This document shows, piece after piece, positions 1-10,651 of a stretch of 64,000 nucleotides of DNA. Source of the DNA: Microdochium bolleyi (Eukaryota; Ascomycota; Sordariomycetes; Xylariales; Microdochiaceae); NCBI GenBank assembly GCA_001566295.1, contig KQ964248.1, forward strand, positions 3,100,001 to 3,164,000, given 5' to 3'. Each line of letters begins with the position of its first letter. The first letter of the stretch is position 1. The translations under genes and the position numbers were made by a program. The notes beneath the pieces were generated by a model. It ran no database searches and had not been told where the DNA came from. It saw only the letters and a program-made list of their open reading frames with translations.

Positions 1-874
1 CTCGTGGGGTCTTTCGTGCAAGGGATGGAGAAACGGTAGGTGGACAGCGATGTTCCTGCCCTGTTGGAGGCGCGCGAATGCCGCTAAGGGCTCGATGATA
101 GCCCTCTCGTTGAAACTTGCCCACTTTTCAGGTGAAGAATGATCGATCCAGATATCTATCGCTGACAGATGTGGAAATCGTGACAGCGTTCTAGCAATGT
201 TTCGCCAGGAGGCTACGAGCGTTTGACAATCTTTGTCCAACTGAGTAGAGCTCGGCTCCGATCCGAGCTCGGTACAGAACGCGGCCGGTACTTTCAATGT
301 CACGCTGATCTTCCTAAGGCTGACCACGAGAGCCCCGGAGAGGTCCCCAAGGCCAGTTTCGCGGATCTCACTTCCTATTGGTGTAAATGCGAGTGCCTCG
401 AGAGCTTGCAGGCCAATGAAATGGACCTGAGTCTCTGCAAGAAGGCCAAGGAAATCCAGGAGACTGTAAGCGAGATAAGCTGGCATGCCTATGTGATCTG
501 ATGGCAGGCGAGGAACTATGGGAGACGAACATTGCTTTGCAGGTCTTCATCAGTGCCTGAGCATCGCAACCCAGCAAGCCGCCGCTTGTGTTGCCGTCGT
601 TGTAATTGTACTGCTCCTCGCATTGCCAGTGCGGGCCCCAGATAGTCGAGAGGCGATCGCTACGCCACGTGTTGTAGAACATGTTGCCCCGTTTCCATGA
701 ACGCTCTTTGTCGTTTTCAGTGTGGCCGCGATGCGTGGTTGGGTTGCATGGGCATAGTTCGAGTCTACCATCGCCGCTGCGGTCGACGATATGTATCGGG
801 TCTTTTGTGACGATGAGGGACCATATCTTATGACGAACGTCCCAAGGAAGCGTAAGGAGGTGCGGAATGTCCAT
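1..874 (-). CDS. Tandem-family protein copy C1, 3' end cut by window edge
   Basis: First of six related minus-strand genes; function unknown. Exon 1 runs 874 to 531, with ATG at 874 (MDIPHLL...). The intron is 530-464 (donor GTTCGT after the AT of an ATG codon, acceptor ACAG). Exon 2 starts at 463 and stays open to base 1, so the C-terminal part lies outside the window. Exon 1 carries the F-box/2EXR-like motif LPWDVRHKIWSLIV, a CPCNPTTHRG stretch, NDKER and WGPHWQCEE. Exon 2, translated by hand, reads HFIGLQALEAL, then ISVTLKVPAAFC, DIWIDHSSPEKWASFNER and VHLPFLHPLHE. These align throughout with C4. The LPxxLRxxIW start resembles fungal F-box/2EXR proteins, but the rest matches no domain I recognise. 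The deduced reading frame has no stop codon. Confidence 0.75.
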
Positions 875-1636
875 CGCCTGCAGGCAACGCCTGCGCAGAG
901 CTCCAGAGCAGGACGAATTATTTGTCAATGAGTTCAAGAGAAAGAAGCCCTTGGATTTTTGCCTGCTCCAGTTGTGTTTGCGACAGTGGTGTGTGTCGCC
1001 GCAGGGATTTGTTGGAGGGCTGAGCGCTGTCATCCCCGCACTTCCCACCGAGATCCGAGCAACTGGTGGTCAACAACCAACATGCAGCATTCTTTTATGA
1101 AAGCATCCATGGCAAGGGCCTGGAAAACGAATGTTCGTGCGTTGGCAGCATCTGGCACTCTTCAGATGGCCCTTGAATTTGAGAGCGCTCCGGGCTACAC
1201 CAGCTATCCTCTGAACCAATGTGACTTCCAGTCGGAAATGTCTTGGTCCAGGCTTCATAATGGCCAGCGGACTGCGAAATCTGATATCGCGTAGCGTGTG
1301 GAACATCCTCTTTGAGGTCGCTCAAAATATGATCCGAGTCAGAGCTTCGGTAACGCGGTAACCTGTTGGAGCTTGCGCCTCCGAGATCATAGATGCCAAA
1401 AAAACTTATGAGCTGCACCCTATCGTGTATGTAGGCTCATTGTCTCAAACTTCACAACCCAAAGTGTTCCTATATGCTTACGCGGGCTTCGCTAGTGCTG
1501 GGGTACTAAGTGTTATGTACCCAAGTGGTAAGCATCGTCAACCATCAGAAAATCTCACGCGAACCTGTGTCTCTCCGTGCCACCTCCGTGTACAGGCTAC
1601 GCTTGGTACATCGTCCACGCAGAATACCATGTCTCT
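875..1636. other. Spacer between C1 and C2
   Basis: No supported gene. It holds the C1 upstream region, including the shared element. Bases about 1025-1505 resemble the C4 upstream region at about 7355-7845: a block around 1140-1171 matches 7491-7522, and 1473-1503 matches 7811-7841. Confidence 0.5.
1033..1088 (-). promoter_or_regulatory. Shared upstream element of C1
   Basis: Plus-strand sequence has TCCCCGCACTTCCCACC at 1033-1049 and CAACAACCAACATGCAGC at 1071-1088. It lies about 160-215 bases upstream of the C1 start. Related sequences occur upstream of C2, C3, C4 and C5. It may be a core promoter or 5' UTR element; no function is shown. Confidence 0.35.
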
Positions 1637-3013
1637 TCAAGCCTTCAACCTCTCTGTCTCCATATCCCAGATCTCCGATTCCAGGTAATGGTCTTCCATC
1701 TCTTCCTCCAGTGTGTTGTACCTCCTGTAAAATTCTTCCCATATTGCGCTTTCGCGAAACAATTCGGTCTTCCATCGCGGAAATGGGGATTGGCTGTCCA
1801 GGCGTTCGAATTCGTACATAAGGTTGTCAAACTTCACTTTCGCAGTTGGTACATCAACACCCTGCAAAAATAGGTCGCGTTCCGCCTGGAACAGCTCCTC
1901 CGATGTTGAGAACCGCCAGTAGTGACTCCCTTTGGCCAAGTAGGGAAAGTCGTCAACCTCTTTGATATGGGGGTACCAGTCTTCCGGTCCGTGGGGCCGC
2001 ACAAAGACGCGTTGTCGAGCGAAGCGCTTGACACGGAGACCATCGCAGTTCGTGGATGGAATGAAGTGTTTTTGTGCCACTTCCTTCAGCGGGTGGAGAT
2101 ATGGCAGGTGAATCGTAGCAGTAATGTTCTCTCGCCGTTCCTGGGCAAAAGCTGCTAATGGCTGAGCAATGAGCCTCTCGTTGAGCGCCACCCAGCTTTC
2201 GGGCGATGAGTGGTCCATCCAGATGTCCACACATGTCAGACTCGACATTTGCAAGAGAGTCTCCCCGATCCGCCGCCAGGAATCTAGGCGTTTCTGCTCA
2301 CATTGGTGGTCTTCCCATGTCTTGTCGTCTTGTGCCGATTTAGTGATCGTGATGGTCTCTCTGCCCTCTTCAACAGCTCTGACAAATTCCCGAGATATCT
2401 CCAAGATCAGATGAACCCTCTTCGGCCTCACAAGCCTTGCTGAAATAGTGTGCAGGCGCGGGCGACTTGAGCTTTTTTCTCGCCCTATCTCCCTCTCGTC
2501 AAGTCCTTTTTGTTTTCGGGCAAGCAGTCTTTCCAATTGGTCTAGGCCGACAAGGTAGATTCGAGCCTCGCCTAGCATGTCGAGCACCTCATGGTAGCTA
2601 CAATATTGCCCCCTCACATCAGCATCGTTTCTCGGCGAGGACAGTTGGCTGGAGGTGCATTATGATACATACATTGAGTTGCACGTCGTCATCAGCGACT
2701 CCGTGTCGGGTCCGAGTCCGTGCAGCTGGTGCTCCTTGCAAGACCAGCGCGGAGTCCATCGGCCCGTCGGGCGGTCCAGGAAAGAAAATACCCAACGAGG
2801 GCCAAAATCCTTCCGCGTGCCGTAATCATGGGGACATCTGACCTCGCTTGAGCCACAGGCAGAGACGACAAGTCGCTCTCCTTCAATGGACACGTGCACC
2901 ACTCTAGGAACGATGAGTGACCAGATTCCGTGTCGCAGGTCCCATGGCAGGGTGAGGATTTTTGATTCGACCATGTCGCTCTCACTCGGTGTACTCCTAG
3001 CAGCCATTATCAT
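1637..3013 (-). CDS. Tandem-family protein copy C2, two exons
   Basis: Exon 1 is 3013-2673 (ATG chosen at MIMAARST; later ATGs at 3007 and at MVESK are possible). The intron is 2672-2598, with consensus donor GTATGT and acceptor TGTAG. Exon 2 is 2597-1637. The spliced frame is 433 residues. It has LPWDLRHGIWSLIVP near the N-terminus, then IYLVGLDQLERLL, DIWMDHSSPESW, IHLPYLHPL, RFARQRVFV and DLFLQGVDV, matching the other copies in order. It is the most divergent copy: the NDKER segment of exon 1 is replaced by unrelated sequence. The C-terminus is longer and acidic (EEEMEDHYLESEIW). Function unknown. Confidence 0.75.
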
Positions 3014-3092
3014 CAGCTGGCTGAAAGTAGGAGATCTCTCAGGTCCTGGAGAAGAGAGCTTTGTCGGTGAGTACCACCCTGGTTCTTTCCTT

Positions 3093-3120
3093 TCCCCGCA
3101 CCGACAACCAACATGAAGCA
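3093..3120 (-). promoter_or_regulatory. Shared upstream element of C2
   Basis: TCCCCGCA at 3093-3100 is followed by ACAACCAACATGAAGCA at 3104-3120 on the plus strand, about 80-107 bases upstream of the C2 start. It matches the C1, C4 and C5 versions. Confidence 0.35.
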
Positions 3121-3485
3121 ACCAACAAACGACGACCTGAAAGGGGTATGCTTGGGCCAATGCACTGACTCTTTTTGAGCATGATGCCCTCCAATGGTGG
3201 TGTACACCAACTGGAGATATCCACAGCCCTGACGATGGGAGACAAAGGCTTACATAGGCGTTTTCGCGGTACCCTGGTTTCTGCTCGGCTGGAAGGGTCA
3301 GCTCAAAAGAGAGGCCGTTTGGGCCTTCGTGTTCATTCTTTTCGCAGCTGAGGGTGAGTACAAATGGCGAGAAAAGTGAAGGAACTCAGCGCAGTTCTTG
3401 TCCACCGTCCTCAATGTGGACGCAGACGACTGAGGCGTTTCTCCGTGCAATTCCGCAGATCTACCTTTTGCTACCCGTCTGCTTC
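3121..3485. other. Spacer between C2 and C3
   Basis: No supported gene. It lies between the C2 upstream element and the stop codon of C3. No repeat, tRNA or conserved coding frame was seen. Confidence 0.4.
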
Positions 3486-4726
3486 TTAATTGAATGGCAC
3501 AAGTAATTCATCCAGCCTGTTGTGTTGGTGACAGAAGTCGTCCCATATCGCCTTCCCTGGAAAGAACCTCGGCTGGAAGGTTCCATCACGACCCCCCATA
3601 AAAGCAATCTTCTCGTCGAACAGCGCTCTCCCGGTTTCAACGTCCACGCCTTGTCGGAACAGAGACCTTTCTGCTTCGATCAGGTCACTGGACGTTGAGA
3701 AGCGCCACCATGCACTGCCGAGGGCCAGGTATGGAAAGTCTTCCAGCTCGTCGACATGGTAAGAACCGTGGTCGCCCACGGCAACATATTGCACGAACTG
3801 GCGCTGCCGTATGAAGCGTTTGATTCTGATGACCCGCTCGACTGCGGACTCTGTGAAATGTCGATGTTGTTTCTCGTGCAGTGGGTGCAGCCATGGCAGA
3901 TGGACCGTGGCAGTGACCTCTGGCCGGTCTTTGGCGAACAAAACAAGGGGTGCCACGATCGCCCTTTCATTGAAGCTCGCCCACTTCTGCATCGACGAGT
4001 GATCGATCCACACGTCGATGCATGTCAAGTTCCGGACGTGCGATAGAGTCCTCCCGATCTTGCGCCAAGCTTCGAGGAACTTTCGGCAGTCTTCGTCTGG
4101 CACTGCGGGATTGTCAGCACCATGTTCAAGTGCTCGGCAAAATTCTGCTGGCACCCTCAAGACCAGATATATCTTCTTGGGGTCCGACAGTGTCACAGCA
4201 TGCCAAGGAGGGAAACACATGTTCCTCGCCTGTGAGGAACAAAGTCTCTCGAGTGTATCCAAGTCAACCACATGAATCTGAGTGTTGGCAAGCATGACAA
4301 AGATTTCCTGGAGACTAAATGAGCATTACATCAGTCTCTAGTGGAACCACTCGACGAATACTGGACGAGAGACACCAACATGGATTTGCAGGTCATCATT
4401 AGCGCTTTGGTGTCATGTCCAAGGCCGTCGAATTTGCTTTCCTCGCATAGCCAGTGCTGGCCCCATGTGGACATTAGCCGAGCGGGGAAAGAGCTAACGT
4501 CTCCTTGTCTCCGCTCTCTGTCATTCTGTGTCATTCCCCGGGGAAACGCTGGACAGCAGCGGGAAACAAGAAGGTAATCTTGATGAGAAGAGACGTGCAC
4601 TGCGTCAGGGACGATTAAAGACCAGATTGCATGACGCAGGTCCCACGGCAGTGCGAGCAGTTGAGAATTCTCATCCGCACCCGTGGAGTTACTCAAGGCA
4701 GAAGGCAGTGACGTTGGATTTGTCAT
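3486..4726 (-). CDS. Tandem-family protein copy C3, two exons
   Basis: Exon 1 is 4726-4380, starting at MTNPTSLP; this ATG parallels the MTT and MTN starts of C5 and C6. The intron is 4379-4315 (donor GTTGGT, acceptor TTTAG). Exon 2 is 4314-3486. The spliced frame is 391 residues. Motifs in order are LPWDLRHAIWSLIVP, TQNDRERRQG, WGQHWLCEE, IHVVDLDTLERL, YLVLRVPAEFCRAL, DVWIDHSSMQKWASFNER, VHLPWLHPLHE, RFIRQRQFVQ, ELEDFPYLA and AERSLFRQGVDV. The first exon end and second exon start keep the family phase-2 junction. There is no signal peptide or membrane segment, so a cytosolic or nuclear protein is likely. Function unknown. Confidence 0.8.
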
Positions 4727-4847
4727 GGTCGGGTCGGCGGTTGATGACGGCGGTTTGCTTGAATGTTTATGTGCCTCGGAAAAGACATTCAAGGTAGAGA
4801 CAGCTTCCGAACTACTTAAGTACCTCTGGCACACGTCCCTGCTGAGT

Positions 4848-4876
4848 GTCCCCCACTTCAACCACCATCAATGTGC
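4848..4876 (-). promoter_or_regulatory. Degenerate shared upstream element of C3
   Basis: GTCCCCCACTTCAACCACC begins at 4848 on the plus strand, 122-150 bases upstream of the C3 start. It resembles the C1, C2, C4 and C5 element but is degenerate. Confidence 0.2.
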
Positions 4877-5997
4877 AAAAGTTCAGCACCTCCAGCCCAG
4901 TCAGCGCCATGAACCCTATCCCAGAAGCATGCAAAATGGTGAATGTAGTTACCATGATGGACTTTCATTCCTGACTTCGCGGCAAGACGAGGCCAGAACC
5001 GTGTTCACTACACAGCCGGCCATGGCTTGAAGTGACAAGGTTCCCATTTCTCTCGCAGCGCGAAGATGAGGTTGCAGTCATGCCGTGGTCCATCTGTCCG
5101 CCACCTCCGTCATCACACCCCCGCAGGACAGCATGTTCCCAAGGCCTTTCTTGCATCAGTTCCTCCTCGTTCACGTAGTATCCCAGATACCATGCTTATA
5201 AGACCATAGCAAACGGGAACATCCCATGTTGAATCAGATCTCACAACAGGACAGCTTCTCTCTTGCCAGGGATCGTTGTCGAGTTGTCGAACCAACATGA
5301 TGTAGCAGTAGAAATCGCACGAGATATGAAGTACATGATAGGCTAATCCAGTACTGGAGATGCCTCATGTCTCTCTGTTGCCTAGTAACCCACCCGAGGA
5401 AGTGCGCCATGCTCACTGCCAAGGACCTGGGATACTCGGGCGAGGCCCTGGAGATGAAGGTGAGTACGTATGAGGCCCCAAGCGAGGTGGAGCTTCGCTA
5501 CCGCTTGTGAGCAGTCAAGAAGCTTCTACCAAACTCGGAGGGGCCACTTATGCGACCCTCATCCAGTGGTCTGTGAGTTGCACCATGGGCCGCATTGGGC
5601 ACGCGTAAACGGATTGATGGCGTCCATGCAGATAGCCTTTGTGAATATTTTGTAGATGCCGGTGGTCTGGGGCATGGTTAAGAGCTTGTTGAAGTGACGG
5701 CTTATGGATTGCTTACGTTTCTACCACTGTCCAAGAAGAAAGCCGTGAGGGAAATTACCGCCTAGAATTGTTGGCGTCCTCTCCAACAATTGTACGTGAG
5801 ACAGTCCGTCTGAGGTCTATACAGCACTCCGAAGGCCTCGCTGGAACAATGTCACCGAATGTAAGCTTGCTTCGCTCAAGAGTTGCTTCAGGGGGTCTCT
5901 ACGTAACCATACAAGGTGGAGTTGTCGAAAACCAGACAAGCTCACAGACATCAACCTCCGGAAAACTCATCATCTATTCTATTTCAAGCAGCCAGTC
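4877..5997. other. Spacer between C3 and C4 with a possible gene relic
   Basis: No complete gene was found. On the plus strand, 5409-5510 encodes a 33-residue frame beginning MLTAKDLGYSGEALEMK. A textbook donor GTGAGT lies at 5460, right after that stretch, so this may be an orphan exon of a decayed gene. I do not recognise it. Confidence 0.3.
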
Positions 5998-7260
5998 CTA
6001 GTTATCATCAAGCAGAGGGTGTTTCATCATAAACTCACACCATACCCGTTTGCCGGCAAATGGGGCAAGTGGCGGAGGATCTGGAGTATGATACAGACTC
6101 ATAGACTCCAGGATCTGCTTCCAGAGTATGCATCCAGTCTTGACATCGACGCCCTGACACCAGAGCGAGCGCTCTGCTTCAACAAGTTCCGCTGGTTCCG
6201 GGAAAACGCACCTCCATTCTTGCTCGTACTCGGCCATGTAGGGGAAGTCTTCGACCTCGAAGATGCGAGGGCCGTCTTTGGTGTGATTATCCCACTTTAC
6301 ATTGACGAATTGACGTTGACGGACAAACCTCTGTATCTGGAAGTTACATCCGACATTATCGGTAAAATGTGTGTCTGCTCTCTCGTACAGTGGGTGAAGA
6401 AAAGGCAGGTGGACGTTTACAACGGTGCCCTTTTCCGGGTTTCTGCGAGCGAATTCTGAGAGGGGCTCCATGATGGCTCTTTCATTGAAACCCGCCCATC
6501 TGTCAGGGGTAGAGTGATCGATCCAGATATCCAAGGTGCGGAGATATGGGAAGTGTGATAGCGTCTCACTGATTCGTCGCCAGGACGCTACAAGCTGCTG
6601 GCACTGTTTTTCAGGCTCAGCGAGGCCCGACTCTAATCCGAGTTCGACACAGAACGTAACTGGGACCTTCAAGGTTACGGAGATCTTCCTGAAGTCGATA
6701 ACACATGTATTGGGAAGTTCCAGAATTGGATATCCTTTAACCTTCCTCTCGGAATACACGTCGGCGAGCTTCTCGATAATGGCCAGCCCAACAAAGTGGA
6801 TCTGCCTTTCCGCGAGGATGATAAGTACGTCCTGAAGACTGAAATAACGGAAGTCAGCAGGTGATGTGTGGTCTAGCGCCATTCGTAACATAGGAACACA
6901 GGAACACACGAACATGGCTTTACAGGCCCCGATTAAAGCCTGGGTATCGCAGGAAGCCAGGCTTCCACCGTCGCTGCCGCCGTTTTGCTTATATCGTTCC
7001 TCGCATTGCCAATGCGGACCCCAGCTGGACAGAAGATGCCTGTCATGCCATTTAGTGCCCCAGTGGTCGCCGCGTTGCTGCCAAGCCCGTTCTTTATCGT
7101 TTTCCGTAAGGCCACGAGGTGTAACCGGGTCACATGGGCAGATTGTGACCCTCCCATCGCTACTGCAGTCCACGATGTGTACAGGGCCCTGAAGAACGAT
7201 GTGGGACCATATCGCGTGACGGAGGTCCCATGGGAGCGCGAGCAGGTGCGGGGTGTCCAT
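5998..7260 (-). CDS. Tandem-family protein copy C4, with in-frame intron
   Basis: Exon 1 is 7260-6914, the intron 6913-6839 (75 nt) and exon 2 is 6838-5998. The intron length is divisible by three and contains no stop. The gene therefore reads as one 420-residue frame unspliced, or 395 residues spliced. Splicing at the family position (donor GTTCGT, branch-like CTGAC, acceptor TTTCAG) joins CKA to LQDVLIIL as in the other copies. Motifs: LPWDLRHAIWSHIV (about residues 9-22), GLTENDKERAW, WGPHWQCEE, IHFVGLAIIEKL, ISVTLKVPVTFC, LVASWRRISETL, DIWIDHSTPDRWAGFNER, VHLPFLHPLYE, RFVRQRQFV, EVEDFPYMAE and AERSLWCQGVDV. It is closest to C1. Function unknown; the N-terminal motif suggests an F-box/2EXR-like domain, but this is inference. 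Confidence 0.8.
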   Translation of the reverse strand: MDTPHLLALPWDLRHAIWSHIVLQGPVHIVDCSSDGRVTICPCDPVTPRGLTENDKERAWQQRGDHWGTKWHDRHLLSSWGPHWQCEERYKQNGGSDGGSLASCDTQALIGACKAMFVCSCVPMLRMALDHTSPADFRYFSLQDVLIILAERQIHFVGLAIIEKLADVYSERKVKGYPILELPNTCVIDFRKISVTLKVPVTFCVELGLESGLAEPEKQCQQLVASWRRISETLSHFPYLRTLDIWIDHSTPDRWAGFNERAIMEPLSEFARRNPEKGTVVNVHLPFLHPLYERADTHFTDNVGCNFQIQRFVRQRQFVNVKWDNHTKDGPRIFEVEDFPYMAEYEQEWRCVFPEPAELVEAERSLWCQGVDVKTGCILWKQILESMSLYHTPDPPPLAPFAGKRVWCEFMMKHPLLDDN

Positions 7261-7365
7261 CGTGTGCAGACCACTTCAGTATGAGGCAGGACGGCGGGGT
7301 TGTCGCAGAAGTTGAAGAGAGTGAAGATTTGGGATCTTGCCTCAGGGACGAGCGTTCGCATGCCA

Positions 7366-7416
7366 TCCCCGCACTTCCAACCAACATCCAAGCCCTGGGG
7401 CCAGCAACCAACAACC
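7366..7416 (-). promoter_or_regulatory. Shared upstream element of C4
   Basis: TCCCCGCACTTCCAACCAAC lies at 7366-7385 on the plus strand, with a second ACAACCAGCAGG-like block just beyond 7405. It is 106-155 bases upstream of the C4 start and resembles the C1 element. Confidence 0.35.
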
Positions 7417-8174
7417 AGCAGGCAGCCAGCAGCAAGCAGTCTGTTATGACAACATCTCTCGGCCGGGGATCGAGAAATGCATGCTCGTGCGCTGGCGGCA
7501 TCTGGCACTTTTTGGATGGCCTTTCAAGGTGCTTGCAATCTCAACTACACCGGCTGTCCTCAAACACATGCGGTGGAAAGGTCATCATTTATTCTTCATG
7601 ATTTGGCTATGGTTTGCGCTTCCCGTAATCCCCCACGGGTCTGCATCAACTTGCAAGCCACACAGAGCATAATACCGTGCAGAGCTTTCGGAACTCGAGG
7701 GAGCCTGCAGCCTTCGTGCTCTTGGATACCGAAGGGTGTGGTTATGTCCCGTCTGGACGCAGCCATCTTTGTCAACACTGGCCCCGGACATCGCAGCCAA
7801 AGTGTATTCATGTGCTAGCGCGGGCTTCGTCAGTTTTGGTGCAGGATTAGTTAGAAACAACTCGAGCAACACAACTCCACAGTGGAAACAAAAGGCTCAA
7901 GCAGGGGCCTTAGTTCAACTACAAGCTTGTTTTCGAGGTTGTTCAGCTATCCTAGGATAGCAATGAGGAAAGAAACAACAAAAGGTTTCGAGCTGCTTTC
8001 GAGCTGCTTCCGGAATCCATTCGTTGAGACCCTGTCAAAAGACTTGAGAGTCGCCAACAGCGGCTCGGGGATCTTGTCCTCGACTCATTGATTTGTCTCG
8101 TTCTCCGCAAGAAGTATGGTCTATTTCTCCACCGAAGAGTCCAGCGGGATTTCCACCGTGCGGGTCTACCCGTC
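7417..8174. other. Spacer between C4 and the metalloprotease gene
   Basis: No gene seen. Bases up to about 7845 are the C4 counterpart of the C1 upstream region. The remainder is the 3' flank of the metalloprotease-like gene. Confidence 0.4.
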
Positions 8175-9509
8175 TTACGATGTTCCTGCAGCCGCCCGAC
8201 TGATCTCATTGACATGTCCATCCCTAGTGACATAATAGCCCAGACTCCATACTTTGAGAAGCATGGCCAGCATTCCGAAAGAGTCTACTAGTAGATTAGA
8301 ATCCAGTTCGAATCTAGGCGCACTTCGCGGGAGGGTTGCATACCTGCGTTGTTTCTACCACCAGGCTGATGTGCCAAGTTCGTGCAGCTAATCCAACCAT
8401 AACAGCCGACTTCTCCGTTGGGTATATCCCTCAGACGCTGGCCTTGCTGTGTGTGGGAAAGCTGACCGGGCAGCCACGTTAGCGGGTCTACATCTGCTAC
8501 CTGTCAGTGTTTGAAGATGTCTTACCTCGTGTAGCATGGTGAAGCCAAGTGTCTTGATCTTGTCCACTGGCCGCTCGTCTTCCCTCAGCTCATCGGTGAA
8601 CTCCCGTGGCCGAACACGCTCGATACGTGCTCTATCGATCAAGGGCCACCCCTCTGCAGCAGCCATTTTGATGAACCACGAACAGACATCGATGTTGTCC
8701 GGCTGCCCTGTGGGGACCATGAATTGTTTGATATTCACAGAGGGGTCCAAAGCAAGTGCTGCTCTATATGCTGGGCCGTCCCTGCACATCGACGGTGTGG
8801 TGACGGCCTTCGTGTAAAATGTTCCCGGTATCGGGACCAAGGCACGGTTGTGGCAATCGGTATAAGTTGCAATCGAGTTCATGCTGTATGCGCTTTTAGT
8901 ATTGTGTAAGTTGCGCATGAGATCCGTCGAACCCTGGAAGGGCACGAAGCGATTTGTACTGCAGTAAAACCCCTTGGCACGGATTTTAGTTGAACACTCT
9001 ACCGCCATCGTAGCGCATCAACTTACAACGCTATTTCCGTCATGAGTTCTCGACCAAGCTGGTTCATCAGTAGTCAACGGGTATGGCGATCTGCTGAAGC
9101 CAAGAACACCCTGGAGAGCGCCTGTTGGATGCCGGCGTTAACGACACCTTCTGCTGTATAGTCTCCATTCGCACGGATAAACTCACCCGTCACCCTCGCC
9201 AGGATTTGCGGCCGATCGTCGACTCCATAGAGATACGTAATCAGGTTCTGGACGTAAGGATCGTCCTCGTGTTGCGCGATCACTTGGAGGGCATTTTCTG
9301 CAAGGTCTATGGCCTCCTGCACGCCTCTGACGATGCCATCACGCGTGCCAGGAGCAATTGTGTCGTCTGTCACAGAGTGTCAGTACACAAACTCGGAGAG
9401 CTATGTCGTAGGACAGTATAAGAAGCTCACCGCATGCTGGGTCCAGAGCGTACTCGGCAGCCTGAGCTACGCAAATAAGACTGGCAAGCCCGAGGTGAAG
9501 GAGTCTCAT
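8175..9509 (-). CDS. Secreted HExxH metalloprotease-like protein, five exons
   Basis: Proposed exons are 9509-9431, 9366-9079, 8998-8526, 8461-8344 and 8284-8175, giving 355 residues. The ATG at 9509 opens a signal peptide (MRLLHLGLASLICVAQA). The catalytic site is rebuilt by splicing: exon 3 ends at LHE and exon 4 begins LSH, giving HELSH, the HExxH zinc motif. Downstream GCYGWISCTNLA and NNADSFGMLAML resemble the conserved tail of fungal aspzincin/M35-like lysine-specific metallo-endopeptidases. A secreted zinc peptidase is therefore likely. The intron between exons 2 and 3 is the least certain (weak donor GTTGAC). Retention of intron 3 gives a different HExxH (HEVRH) and an early stop at 8388. 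It sits inside the tandem array without sharing its sequence. Confidence 0.65.
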
Positions 9510-10651
9510 GGTGATATGCACGAGTGTGGTCGTGCTCGTGCTGAGGGAAGGGAAAGTCTTGAGTTAGGAAGTTTCCGAGATGGTGAATTGCAAAAGCTAA
9601 TACATAATCAACGGACGTGCCATGATATTTATGTTCCTCAGAGACAACGGCATCTGTCATCGATCACCGTGTTCAGCTGAGTTTCCTTGCGGCCCGTCAT
9701 ACTCCTTGCAGTCCAACATGGAGGGCGCTTCCGCCGAGTCCTGCGATGTAATGTCTCGCAAATCTTGTTGGCTCTCTCCACTTGGTTTCCGTTGTCCTGA
9801 GTGAACTTCAAGGCTGCTGTGGGAGAACAGCTGCGGAAACTGCCGCTGGGGGCCAGACGTCGAGGCGCAGCCCACGGCACATGTTGGTCGTGTTTGGTCA
9901 CTTGAGCAAGGGCGCTTACATACGAGTCTCGCCGCAGCAAAAGTCCAATGGCCAATCACTCCGCTTCCTTCATAGAATTGTTTGACGCATCTTCTTTGTG
10001 GTTCACCTTCATGTACAAGAAACCCCGGATACCTTGATTAGAATCATGCCTTGTTTCATTCCACCCCCAATAAACTATGTGCAAGAGATCATGCAGTTGG
10101 CGCGGGCAACGACCGCATCCACGGCAGCCCCCAAGCGCCCCCACTATCCCATGGCATGGCCAACTGCAAGAACCGTTTCTGACTCCAACAACCACGGTTT
10201 TAGAGCAACAGTTCTTGATCCTCCTTTTGCACAGCGAAGGTTCGCGCGGGGGCGCTCGAGAAACAACCAACAAAACTATTTTGAGCTCGTCCTTCGTTGT
10301 TGGAGCCGTTCACTGAATCGAGGCTGTACTTCTTGGTAGGTGTCAATGGACGCTTGTGGGCTGTGACCATGCCAACGTCGTACGGCGTGAAATCGATGAG
10401 CGAGAATTGTCCGGCGGAAACCATCGTTGGAGAGCATCAGGGCCTCTCAAGCCAGGCTCAGCTGCGTTGCAAAATCATATAAGTTCTGGAGGCTCTTCTG
10501 ATACGAAAGTCGATATCTTGCTTCCTCGTCTTGCAACACTTGACACAAGACCGAAACCTCAATCAAGCATCCATCTTATCTCAACTTCTGGTCATCGATA
10601 TCATTATCAAATTATTGCTTCTCCAATCCATTCTCTCACTTGTCAACTCCA
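9510..10651. other. Divergent spacer between metalloprotease and Cys-rich gene
   Basis: No supported gene in about 1.1 kb. It separates two divergently transcribed genes for probably secreted proteins, so it may carry both promoters. Short overlapping frames occur on both strands but show no consistent coding pattern. Confidence 0.4.
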
